Source: an uncultured Lachnospiraceae bacterium
GTDB lineage: Bacteria; Bacillota; Clostridia; Lachnospirales; Lachnospiraceae
Assembly: GCA_910589385.1 (NCBI GenBank)
Contig: CAJUTU010000025.1
Span: 1 to 56,691, forward strand
Direction: 5' to 3'
DNA length: 56,691 bases
Part shown: piece by piece, positions 25,945-33,339 of the stretch
How the letters are laid out: each line of letters starts with the position of its first letter
Numbering within the stretch: the stretch's first letter is position 1
Made by a program: the position numbers and the translations under genes
The notes under the pieces: generated by a model
What the model saw: only the letters and a program-made list of their open reading frames with translations
Databases searched by the model: none
What the model was told of the DNA's origin: nothing

Positions 25945-26688
25945 TTGGTTAGACATTTTATAATTTTAAGCAGTTCCTATTCACAAGGCCAGAGAATTGC
26001 TTTAGACATGGTCGGACTGAAAAAAAACAACATTGATCTATTTTATCAGACCGTAGAAAAAATCAAAAAGGAATGCGGCAATGACACCTCAATATCTATA
26101 CATTGTATAGAAGCTTCTTCTGAAATGTGGAACTCTGTTGTTGCGGAAGATAGTTTTTTTGAAGATGTTTTTGTAGTAAAAACCGTAGACGAATTCATAC
26201 GTGTCATCCAGATGGATCGTACACTGTCCGGACTGGATATAGCAAAATATATTTTGAGTATGCAGTCCTGTACACATTTGAAACTACAGAAACTGGCTTA
26301 TTATTGTTTTGCAGACTATCTTTGTACTGCCCGCGAGCCCCTGTTCCAGGATAAAATCTATGCTTTCAATTTGGGGCCGGTAGTGAAAAGTATCAGAGAA
26401 AAATTCAAGGGGTTCCGGTATATCAACATTGACAACGTTGATATGATCAGCGATATTTCACCGCTGAACATGCCTATCAGAAGTAAAATTTTATTTGCAG
26501 ATAAGGGAATAAGCAAATTAAAATCTATTGAACAAACAATTGATAAATATGGGAAATGTACTGCAGGCGAACTTGTAGATCTAACCCACAAAAAAGGGGC
26601 TCCCTGGGATTATGCTTATGACGGTTCCTCATTCAAAATAATCCCAAATGAAATCATACTACAGCGGCACCATCTGGAGCTTATATAA
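25945..26688 (+). CDS. Panacea-domain (SocA/DUF4065-type) protein, probable antitoxin
   Basis: A 247-residue protein. Residues 97 to about 210 match the Panacea/SocA-like domain: LSGLDIAKYILS, HLKLQKLAYYCFADYL, EPLFQDKIYAFNLGPVV, and later the CTAGELVDLTHKKGAPWDYA stretch. This domain is known to neutralise several unrelated toxins, including toxSAS enzymes, by direct binding. The first ~95 residues form an alpha/beta domain I cannot name. The start is TTG at 25945, eight bases after an AGGGGG site, immediately behind the synthetase gene; this coupling and the shared AT-richness support a toxin-antitoxin pair. A terminator follows. Confidence 0.85.
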   Translation: MVRHFIILSSSYSQGQRIALDMVGLKKNNIDLFYQTVEKIKKECGNDTSISIHCIEASSEMWNSVVAEDSFFEDVFVVKTVDEFIRVIQMDRTLSGLDIAKYILSMQSCTHLKLQKLAYYCFADYLCTAREPLFQDKIYAFNLGPVVKSIREKFKGFRYINIDNVDMISDISPLNMPIRSKILFADKGISKLKSIEQTIDKYGKCTAGELVDLTHKKGAPWDYAYDGSSFKIIPNEIILQRHHLELI

Positions 26689-26691
26689 CAC

Positions 26692-26742
26692 AAAGGAATC
26701 CTCGAGCATCCCTTTTACAGGCTCTTCGAGGATTCCTTTTTC
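26692..26742 (+). terminator. Terminator of the toxin-antitoxin pair
   Basis: AGGAATCCTCGAG pairs with CTTCGAGGATTCCT around a ~15-base loop and is followed by TTTTTC, starting four bases after the antitoxin stop. Confidence 0.8.
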
Positions 26743-26785
26743 ATACAGTTCGTATACTATATCGTGTATATCCGGATGATTTTCA

Positions 26786-26815
26786 GTTACAGTGCACGTC
26801 CCCATAAACTGTAAC
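26786..26815 (-). terminator. Hairpin downstream of the iron alcohol dehydrogenase gene
   Basis: GTTACAG and CTGTAAC form a 7-base-pair stem about 30 bases beyond the stop at 26846 (minus strand). No clear U-run; moderate evidence for the end of the microcompartment operon. Confidence 0.4.
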
Positions 26816-26845
26816 GGATTTCACACCCGCTTTTTCCCACATACG

Positions 26846-27991
26846 CTACCACAGTTCTTCATAAATCTTCATGATATCCGCCTTGCTCGGCACCCGCGGA
26901 TTGGTCGCTGTACAGCCGTCGGCCAGCGCTGCATCCGCCATACGGTCGATGGCGGCAAAATACTCCTCTTTGGATATCTTTTCCATCTGGGAGATAGACA
27001 GCGGGATATCCATTTCCTTCATCATGAACTGCACCCAGTTTACCAGAGAGCGTACAGTCATAATTTTATTGTAGCTGCTCAATCCCAGAATCTGCGCTAC
27101 CGTAGAGTACCGCTTGACTGCCGGCAGATAATCCGACTGGCTTTTGCTGTGCTTATTGATATCACTGTTAAATTCAATGATATGGGGAAGCAGCATAGCA
27201 TTGGCCCGCCCATGTGGGATATGGAAAGTAGCGCCAAGCTGGTGCGCCATCCCATGGTTCAGCCCCAAAGATGCGGAATTAAATGCCAGCCCCGCCAGAC
27301 AAGAAGCAGAATGCATCTTCTGCCGGGCGTGGGTATCGCTGCCGTCCAGATATGCCCTAAGCAGGAATACACCGCAGATTTCAATGGATTTCTCCGCCAA
27401 TGCAGTCGAAAAGTCATTCCGGTTTGTACTCACACAGGCTTCCAATGCATGGGTAAATACATCCATCCCCGTATCTGCGGTCACGGCAGGAGGAACGCTT
27501 TTTACCAGCTCCGCATCCAGAATCGCTTCGTCCGGGGTCATATCATAGGATACAAGCGGATATTTCATCTGCTCTTTCGGGTCTGATACGACCGCAAAGG
27601 AAGTAACCTCCGAGCCTGTCCCACTGGTCGTAGGAATCGCGATCAGGCCTACTTCCCCATAGTGATCCACGCGGAGGGCAAATTCCCGGATTGACTTGGA
27701 GGAATCAATCGCAGAACCGCCGCCCACTGCAACGATCACATCCGGCTTATATTCCAGCATCTTTTTCACGCCTATGGAGATTTTTTCAATTGGCGGATCC
27801 GGAACCACATCCTGAAAGATTTCAAATTCTTTCCGTCCCTTTTTCAGAGGGTCAGTCACCAGATTGATCATACTGCTCTGCGCCATAAACGGATCTGTGA
27901 TGACCAGTACCCTTTGGTACGGGATTTCCGCCAGCCGATCCAGCGCCTGGTCACCAAAATATATCTTTGTCTTGATCTCAAAACTTTTCAT
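26846..27991 (-). CDS. pduQ: Iron-containing alcohol dehydrogenase, PduQ-like
   Basis: A 381-residue group III alcohol dehydrogenase. The nucleotide-binding part shows VLVITDPFM and the glycine motif AVGGGSAIDSSKSI; the iron ligands fall in DTGMDVFTHALE, LNHGMAHQLGATFHIPHGRANA and nearby histidines. PduQ reduces propionaldehyde to 1-propanol inside the compartment, regenerating NAD+; FucO-type lactaldehyde reduction is the alternative. It is the last gene of the microcompartment locus, 164 bases beyond the DeoR gene. Confidence 0.92.
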   Translation of the reverse strand: MKSFEIKTKIYFGDQALDRLAEIPYQRVLVITDPFMAQSSMINLVTDPLKKGRKEFEIFQDVVPDPPIEKISIGVKKMLEYKPDVIVAVGGGSAIDSSKSIREFALRVDHYGEVGLIAIPTTSGTGSEVTSFAVVSDPKEQMKYPLVSYDMTPDEAILDAELVKSVPPAVTADTGMDVFTHALEACVSTNRNDFSTALAEKSIEICGVFLLRAYLDGSDTHARQKMHSASCLAGLAFNSASLGLNHGMAHQLGATFHIPHGRANAMLLPHIIEFNSDINKHSKSQSDYLPAVKRYSTVAQILGLSSYNKIMTVRSLVNWVQFMMKEMDIPLSISQMEKISKEEYFAAIDRMADAALADGCTATNPRVPSKADIMKIYEELW

Positions 27992-28155
27992 CGTTCATCT
28001 ATTCCTTTCTGACAGAAAAGCTTTTAAAGAATCGATTCTCTGTTTTTTCGGAATATCATTATAATTGCCACTTTATGATTTTAGGAACTGCCAAAATTTC
28101 GAATGTACATGCAGACATATCACTCAGCTTATCTAAATTCCTTTTCGGCAATTCC

Positions 28156-28920
28156 TCATTTTGGATAGATACATTCCACTCCCGCCGCCTCAAATGCCTG
28201 AAGCCACCTTGCGTCGGGCTCTTCATCCGTGACAACAGATGTAATATCGTTAAGCCCCGCGATCGTGTTAAATGCAATCTTTCCAAATTTACTGCCGTCT
28301 ACTACCAGGATTTTTTCCCTGGCAGATTCTAGCATCGTCCTTTTATTATCCGCATGAAGTTCATCAGAATCTGTGATCCCTGCTCCAAGGTCGATCCCCT
28401 TACAGGAGATCACTGCTTTATCCACATGATAGGACCTCAGCATCCGGTCCGTCTGGGTTCCTACCAGGGCAAAAGACCCTTCCCTTGATACGCCGCCAGT
28501 AGAAAGGATACGCCAATCCGGGACGTCAAGCAGTTCTATAATAATCTCCACAGAATTTGTGATCACTGTCAGATTCTTTTTGTCCTTCAATGCTTTCACA
28601 ACATATACGGCAGTGGAACTGGCATCCAGCATGATGCTGTCGCCGTCCTTTACCATCTTATTAAACAGTCCGGCGATACGCTGTTTTCCGATCACGTTAT
28701 GGTTTTTCCTGACTTTAAACGGCAGATCGATATTGGTATTCTCATTGATGACTGCACCGCCGTAGCTTTTGATCGCATATCCGTCGTTGACAAGCTTTTC
28801 CAGGTCCCTGCGTATGGTTTCTTCCGATACTTTGTAGAACTGGCTTAATTCACTTACTACCACGCGGCGTTCTGCCTGTAGCTTTTCCAGGATCTCATTC
28901 CGTCTCTCAATCGCAAGCAT
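28156..28920 (-). CDS. DeoR-family transcriptional repressor
   Basis: A 254-residue regulator. The N-terminal winged helix reads MLAIERRNEILEKLQ, then VVVSELSQFYKVSEETIRRD, the DeoR signature; the C-terminal part is a sugar-isomerase-like sensor (DGDSIMLDASSTAVYV, ITNSVEII, LSTGGVSREGSFALVG). The ATG at 28920 follows GGGAGGCGGTACG. Such proteins usually respond to a phosphorylated sugar, here perhaps fuculose- or rhamnulose-1-phosphate. It follows the BMC-T gene by 27 bases, so it is probably co-transcribed and represses its own operon. Confidence 0.93.
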   Translation of the reverse strand: MLAIERRNEILEKLQAERRVVVSELSQFYKVSEETIRRDLEKLVNDGYAIKSYGGAVINENTNIDLPFKVRKNHNVIGKQRIAGLFNKMVKDGDSIMLDASSTAVYVVKALKDKKNLTVITNSVEIIIELLDVPDWRILSTGGVSREGSFALVGTQTDRMLRSYHVDKAVISCKGIDLGAGITDSDELHADNKRTMLESAREKILVVDGSKFGKIAFNTIAGLNDITSVVTDEEPDARWLQAFEAAGVECIYPK

Positions 28921-28947
28921 CGTACCGCCTCCCAACTGTTTTTCACA

Positions 28948-29496
28948 CTATAAAATCGCATTGCGGATCTGTGCGTCCGGATGTGCGATCACTGAGGAAT
29001 CCAGAAACATCCCGTCCTTTGCGGTCACTGATCTTGCCCGCTCAATGGCGGCCTCTACGGCTGCCACCTCTCCGGTCAGCATCAGATAAGATTTTCCGCA
29101 CATTCCTCTTGCGATCCGAAGTTCCACAAGATCTACAATGGCTGTTTTTGCAGCTTCATCCGCTGCCACAATGATCGAAGTCGCATCATATGTTTCCATG
29201 ATCCCGAGGGCCGAGACCTCTTCGATTGCCGCTGCCCCATAGATTGCCGGAAAAATGGATTCGTGTGGGTTACCGAGTACAAAACTATTGATCAGGTGCA
29301 TTCCATGTAATGTCTTTGCCGCTTCTACGGCTGCGTTGACAGCACTCAGATCTCCTGAAATGATGACGATATATTTCCCCGGACATACGGTCTGTGCTTC
29401 GATGATACTGACTTCAGAGGTCTTCACCATGGCGTCTGCCGCCACGACACCTGCTGAAACAGTCTTATATTCTACCATTCCAATTGCCTTACTCAT
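28948..29496 (-). CDS. pduT: Tandem-domain microcompartment shell protein BMC-T, PduT-like
   Basis: A 182-residue protein of two fused BMC domains (about 1-90 and 95-182), which assembles as trimers in the shell. Domain 1 carries QTVCPGKYIV, the cysteine position that in PduT holds a [4Fe-4S] cluster at the trimer pore. It would pass electrons across the shell together with the neighbouring PduS-like protein. Its ATG overlaps the PduS stop by four bases. Confidence 0.93.
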   Translation of the reverse strand: MSKAIGMVEYKTVSAGVVAADAMVKTSEVSIIEAQTVCPGKYIVIISGDLSAVNAAVEAAKTLHGMHLINSFVLGNPHESIFPAIYGAAAIEEVSALGIMETYDATSIIVAADEAAKTAIVDLVELRIARGMCGKSYLMLTGEVAAVEAAIERARSVTAKDGMFLDSSVIAHPDAQIRNAIL

Positions 29497-30836
29497 TTCC
29501 CTGCACGTCCTTCCTGCGTCTCTATGATCACATATTTCTCACTTACTTCTTTTACCACGCCATTAATGGATGCATGGATGCCCACGCTTAAGCCCTTCGC
29601 CGGCTCCGCGATCATCTGGCCTGAGGAAACCGTATCCCCCTGCTTCACAATCGGAGAAGCAGGCGCGCCGATATGCTGGCTGAGCATGATCTTCACTTTC
29701 CGGATCGGAGCGGAAGATTCATCCAATGGCGCTTCTTTGTTGTATTTCGTCAGATCCAGCCTTGCCATAAGACGTTCCATAGGAACCTTGCGGTATTCCC
29801 GCTCTTCCCCTACCGGTTTTGGCGTCACCATCGGCGGCTTTAAGCCGTGGCTTCTTAATCCGGCCTTATATTCTGCCATCAACGTTCTTGGAGATAATCC
29901 CTGGAAACAGGAATACATCTCACACAGCCCGCAGGAGCTGCAGAAAAACGTGTTGACAAAAATATCCGGCTGCTGGACATCCTTACAAGTCGCTGCCCGC
30001 ATAAATAAATGAGGCTGGATCGGATGTCCCAGGCGGTTCCTCGGGCACATATCCGTACACATACTGCACTGGCAGCAGCATGCTGCCGCCCGTTTCAGAT
30101 CGATGGAAACCTTCTGCCGTTTCCTCTGGATGATATAATGGGACTCCGGCAGCACCAGAACCGCGTTTGTGGTCTTTGTCACCGGCTGCGCCCCGCTTCC
30201 GATAAATCCCATCATAGGGCCGCCGATAAAATATACCGGGTTCGGTGTCGTCACTCCGCCTGCCAGACGGACGGTCTCTTCAATACTGGTCCCGATCGGC
30301 ACGCGCACCGTTACCGGATGCTCCACCTCGGCTACCACAGAGACAAGCTTATCCACGACCGGAGTCTTCTGGTTGACCGCCCTGTACACATTGTATACGG
30401 TTTCTACATTAAACACGGCAACACCGCATTCAATCGGAAGTCCGCCAGGCCTTACAACTTTTCCGGTCACCTCATAGATCAGGACCACTTCGTCACCGGC
30501 CGGGTACACTTCATCCAAAAGCCCTAACCGGATTTCCGGATAGGCACCGATGACAGCGTTCAATGCATCGATCGTCTTTGTATAAGCTTTCTTGATCCCG
30601 ATGACAACTTCTTTTGCGCCAACCGCCTCGCCGATCTGGTGGAAAGTGTCTATGATCTCCTGGGCGTATTTTTCAAGTAACTGTCTATGTAATCTTAGTA
30701 GTGGCTCACATTCTGCGCAGTTCAGAATAATTGTTTCCGCATTCTCATTCAGCTTTGCATAGGTCGGAAATCCCGCGCCGCCAGCGCCGACGATTCCGTT
30801 TTGCTGCATGAGTACGCTTAATTCTTTCATATCCAT
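29493..30836 (-). CDS. pduS: RnfC-like electron-transfer protein, PduS-like
   Basis: A 447-residue flavin and iron-sulfur protein. The N terminus has the RnfC/NuoF-like GIVGAGGAGFPTYAKL and LNCAECEPLL; near the middle are two 4Fe-4S motifs, CCQCSMCTDMCP and CSSCGLCEMYSCF. The C-terminal SLBB/barrel-like part contains HASINGVVKEV. In B12-type Pdu systems PduS reduces cobalamin, but no B12 enzyme is present here, so a role in NADH reoxidation or in reducing the radical activase is inferred. Confidence 0.92.
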   Translation of the reverse strand: MDMKELSVLMQQNGIVGAGGAGFPTYAKLNENAETIILNCAECEPLLRLHRQLLEKYAQEIIDTFHQIGEAVGAKEVVIGIKKAYTKTIDALNAVIGAYPEIRLGLLDEVYPAGDEVVLIYEVTGKVVRPGGLPIECGVAVFNVETVYNVYRAVNQKTPVVDKLVSVVAEVEHPVTVRVPIGTSIEETVRLAGGVTTPNPVYFIGGPMMGFIGSGAQPVTKTTNAVLVLPESHYIIQRKRQKVSIDLKRAAACCCQCSMCTDMCPRNRLGHPIQPHLFMRAATCKDVQQPDIFVNTFFCSSCGLCEMYSCFQGLSPRTLMAEYKAGLRSHGLKPPMVTPKPVGEEREYRKVPMERLMARLDLTKYNKEAPLDESSAPIRKVKIMLSQHIGAPASPIVKQGDTVSSGQMIAEPAKGLSVGIHASINGVVKEVSEKYVIIETQEGRAGK

Positions 30837-30845
30837 AGTCTTTCA

Positions 30846-31112
30846 CTACTCCAGTCCTGTTCCATCGTCAATAATTCCAACGATCGCCGCGTCAACGGGC
30901 GCATCTGCCATGCCGCTTCCGATCCTGGCCGCGCTGCCCTGTGCCACCAGCACATATTCGCCTACTCCGGCTCCGATCTTGTCAATGGCGATCAACTGCT
31001 TTGCACCACTCTGCATATGCTCCAGGACATCCACGATCATGAATTTATTACCGACTAAATTTTCACTTTTCCGTGTTGAAACAACACTTCCTACTACTTT
31101 TCCGATTAGCAT
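30846..31112 (-). CDS. Microcompartment vertex protein BMC-P (EutN/CcmL/PduN family)
   Basis: An 88-residue protein, normal for the family, with MLIGKVVGSVVSTRK at the start, LIAIDKIGAGVGEYVLV in the middle and PVDAAIVGIID near the end. Pentamers of this family cap the icosahedral vertices of the shell. The start overlaps the end of pduL by seven bases. Only one BMC-P gene is present in the window. Confidence 0.96.
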   Translation of the reverse strand: MLIGKVVGSVVSTRKSENLVGNKFMIVDVLEHMQSGAKQLIAIDKIGAGVGEYVLVAQGSAARIGSGMADAPVDAAIVGIIDDGTGLE

Positions 31113-31753
31113 ATGATCCTCACCGTGTCTCCTGTTGCAATTTTAGCTGCATTCGCTTCATCTGTATCAATATGCATTTCCAGTGTAAAACTGTCGTCTA
31201 CACGGATCTGTACATGGTTAAATACCGTTCCACGCTCGTTGTCTGCTTTTACAGAAACGATATCTCCGTCGTGTACTTTGGCTGCACAGGCATCTTTCGG
31301 CGACATATGGATATGCCTTTTTGCAATGATACACCCTTCATTCAGATAGATCACGCCCTTTGGCCCTACAACCGCAACTGCTGCAGAACCGGCTACATTG
31401 CCGGATTCCCGGATCGGCGCTTTTACACCAAGGCGGATAGCGTCTGTCGCGGATACTTCCACCTGGGATCTGCTTCTTACCGGCCCTAAAATGCGGACAT
31501 TTTCAATGGCGCGAAGCTTTAATCCTACAATGGTAACTGTCTCGTTGGATGCATACTGTCCGCCCATCAGCTCTTTTTTCTTTGTAAGCTGGTAGCCTTC
31601 TCCAAATAGAGCCTCCACATGCTCCTGAGTCAGATGGATATGCCTTGCGGATACGCCGACCGGCACCATATATCCATTTTCCGCCGAAGCCTTTTGCTGC
31701 TCAATTGCCTCTAAGACCATCTTTGTAATTAATGCTACATTACTATTGTCCAT
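31106..31753 (-). CDS. pduL: Phosphate propanoyltransferase PduL
   Basis: A 215-residue enzyme converting propionyl-CoA to propionyl-phosphate and recycling CoA inside the compartment. Two PduL domains are seen with the zinc histidines in VGVSARHIHLTQEHVE and AKRHIHMSPKDA. Residues 1-22 (MDNSNVALITKMVLEAIEQQ) form an amphipathic encapsulation helix, separated from the core by a short linker. The ATG at 31753 follows GAGGAGAATTAAT; a start five codons earlier is rejected. Confidence 0.96.
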   Translation of the reverse strand: MDNSNVALITKMVLEAIEQQKASAENGYMVPVGVSARHIHLTQEHVEALFGEGYQLTKKKELMGGQYASNETVTIVGLKLRAIENVRILGPVRSRSQVEVSATDAIRLGVKAPIRESGNVAGSAAVAVVGPKGVIYLNEGCIIAKRHIHMSPKDACAAKVHDGDIVSVKADNERGTVFNHVQIRVDDSFTLEMHIDTDEANAAKIATGDTVRIIC

Positions 31754-31778
31754 ATTAATTCTCCTCATTATCCTGCAA

Positions 31779-31803
31779 GGAACGGCCCTAAGGGAGCCGT
31801 TCC
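31779..31803 (-). other. Stem-loop between shell-protein gene and pduL
   Basis: GGAACGGC and GCCGTTCC pair over 8 bases around a 9-base loop. No U-run follows, so it may stabilise or mark an mRNA end behind the abundant shell-protein messages. Confidence 0.45.
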
Positions 31804-31823
31804 CTGGATGGCATCACACGTTC

Positions 31824-32330
31824 TTATTTGATTGCCGGAAGAATCTTCTCTACATCGCCGTGTGGTCTTGGGATTACATGGGTCGCTACCAGCTCGCCAA
31901 GTCTTCCTGCTGCTTCTGCGCCGGATTCTACTGCTGATTTTACTGCGCCTACATCGCCGCGTACCATAACGGTTACCAGGCCGGAACCGATCTTCTCTGT
32001 CCCTACCAATACAACGTTTGCTGCTTTGAGCATAGTATCCGCTGCTTCGATTGATGCTACGAGACCTCTAGTTTCTACCATTCCTAATGCTTCCTGTGAC
32101 ATTCTTTTTTCCTCCTTCTGGATTGTCTGTTCTACATGAACTTCTTCTGCCTGCTGCGCCGCCTGCTTCACTCTCTGGACTGTCTTGGCAGGCGCTTTGG
32201 CTATTTCCGTTTTCTTCGTGGACGCAGCTTTTGTTCCCGCAGTTTTCTTTCTTCCCTTTTTCGCCGTGCCTTCTGCTTTTGAAGAATCTAAGTTCTGTTC
32301 TTCCTCTGCCGGCCTTTTTTCATCTGCCAT
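31824..32330 (-). CDS. BMC-H shell protein with lysine/alanine-rich N-terminal tail and internal start
   Basis: The long product has 168 residues. Residues 1-76 are low-complexity and disordered-looking: an acidic opening (ADEKRPAEEEQ), then a basic K/A/T stretch (AKKGRKKTAGTKAASTKK, AKAPAKTVQRVKQAA). Residues 77-168 are a canonical PduA-like BMC-H domain with pore motif KIGSG. The internal ATG at 32102 is preceded by AAGGAGGAAAAAAGA, a strong ribosome site, so a 92-residue tail-less shell protein is also expected. The outer ATG at 32330 has AAGGAGGCAGTGAAT. The BMC domain is about 85% identical to the product of 32671-32946, a tandem duplicate. In hexamers of this family both termini lie on the concave face, so the tail would decorate one side of the shell. 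Confidence 0.93.
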   Translation of the reverse strand: MADEKRPAEEEQNLDSSKAEGTAKKGRKKTAGTKAASTKKTEIAKAPAKTVQRVKQAAQQAEEVHVEQTIQKEEKRMSQEALGMVETRGLVASIEAADTMLKAANVVLVGTEKIGSGLVTVMVRGDVGAVKSAVESGAEAAGRLGELVATHVIPRPHGDVEKILPAIK

Positions 32331-32343
32331 ATTCACTGCCTCC

Positions 32344-32628
32344 TTAACTTACCCGGTTTGCACTCTTGTTCACCATTTTTATGATCTCTTCATGAGGGCT
32401 TGCGATCACCACATACGCTGCCGGCTCTTTGATCCCGCCTGCTACGGCCGCTTCAATGGCCTGTGTGACCGCAGACACATCCCCGCGGATGATCACCGTG
32501 ACAAGTCTTCCACCCAGTTTTTTCTCCCAGGTAACCAGCTCCACCTCTGCCGTCTTGCACATAATGTCAATGGCGACTAAGGCTGCGGTTACACTTGGGA
32601 TTTCAAAAAATCCATATGCCTGTCCCAT
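32344..32628 (-). CDS. BMC-H shell protein
   Basis: A 94-residue single BMC domain: QAYGFFEIPSVTAALVAIDIMC, then GGRLVTVIIRGDVSAVTQAIEAA and VIASPHEEIIKMV. The pore-loop segment is EKKLGGRL rather than the KIGSG of its neighbours, so pore charge and size should differ. It lies 13 bases upstream of the tailed BMC-H gene. Confidence 0.95.
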   Translation of the reverse strand: MGQAYGFFEIPSVTAALVAIDIMCKTAEVELVTWEKKLGGRLVTVIIRGDVSAVTQAIEAAVAGGIKEPAAYVVIASPHEEIIKMVNKSANRVS

Positions 32629-32670
32629 GAGACAACTCCTTTACTTATTTAAACAGAGTAATCTCCTTCA

Positions 32671-32946
32671 TTAAATAGTAGGAAGGATCTTCTCTACGTC
32701 ATCATGCGGTCTTGGGATTACGTGTGTTGCAACCAATTCCCCAAGTCTTGCTGCGGCATCCGCGCCAGTCTCAACGGCTGCTTTTACAGCGCCTACGTCT
32801 CCACGGACCATAACAGTTACCAGACCGGAACCAATCTTCTCTGTTCCTACCAGTGTTACCTCAGCAGCCTTTGTCATTGCATCTGCTGCTTCGATCGCTG
32901 CGGTCAATCCTCTAGTTTCTACCATTCCTAATGCCTGCTGTGCCAT
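32671..32946 (-). CDS. BMC-H shell protein, PduA-like
   Basis: A 91-residue canonical hexameric shell protein: QALGMVETRGLTAAIEAAD, EKIGSGLVTVMVRGDVGAV with pore motif KIGSG, and THVIPRPHDDVEKILP. Probably the main facet protein. A strong AGGAGG precedes the ATG. Tandem duplicate of the BMC domain at 31824-32102. Confidence 0.97.
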   Translation of the reverse strand: MAQQALGMVETRGLTAAIEAADAMTKAAEVTLVGTEKIGSGLVTVMVRGDVGAVKAAVETGADAAARLGELVATHVIPRPHDDVEKILPTI

Positions 32947-32958
32947 TTTGCTTTCCTC

Positions 32959-33303
32959 CTATACTTCCTTTAGAAATTTTTTATTTGGTGTTCCCTTATC
33001 TAAACCACTTAGTTTCAGCATCTTCTCCGTATCTTCTGTGGGCCTTGCGATCTCGTATTCTGCTACGATACCCGCAAGTTGTTCTGCCCGGGCTTTTGCC
33101 GCGTCTAATGCTGCCTGCACATCGGATACACTTCCGCGAAACTTCACCATTACAATCAGCGGTACAGGCAGTTCGTCTGCATTCGCCGGTTTGTTTTTAT
33201 CAAAGGTCTCCAGACGGACATTCCCGGCTTTACACCCGGCATCTGCCGCCGCATAAGCGGTTGCCAGCCCAAATACCTCCAGCATTCCTACTGCTTCTCC
33301 CAT
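32959..33303 (-). CDS. BMC-H shell protein with insertion and C-terminal extension
   Basis: A 114-residue protein. The BMC fold is clear (GEAVGMLEVFGLATAYAAAD, KFRGSVSDVQAALDAA, EIARPTEDTEKMLK), but the pore loop is replaced by a longer, charged and proline-containing segment (FDKNKPANADELPVPL), and about 20 extra residues follow the domain. It is probably a minor facet component with a distinct pore. Confidence 0.93.
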   Translation of the reverse strand: MGEAVGMLEVFGLATAYAAADAGCKAGNVRLETFDKNKPANADELPVPLIVMVKFRGSVSDVQAALDAAKARAEQLAGIVAEYEIARPTEDTEKMLKLSGLDKGTPNKKFLKEV

Positions 33304-33339
33304 AACAACTCTCCTTCGCGAGGCTTTTCCAAACGATCA

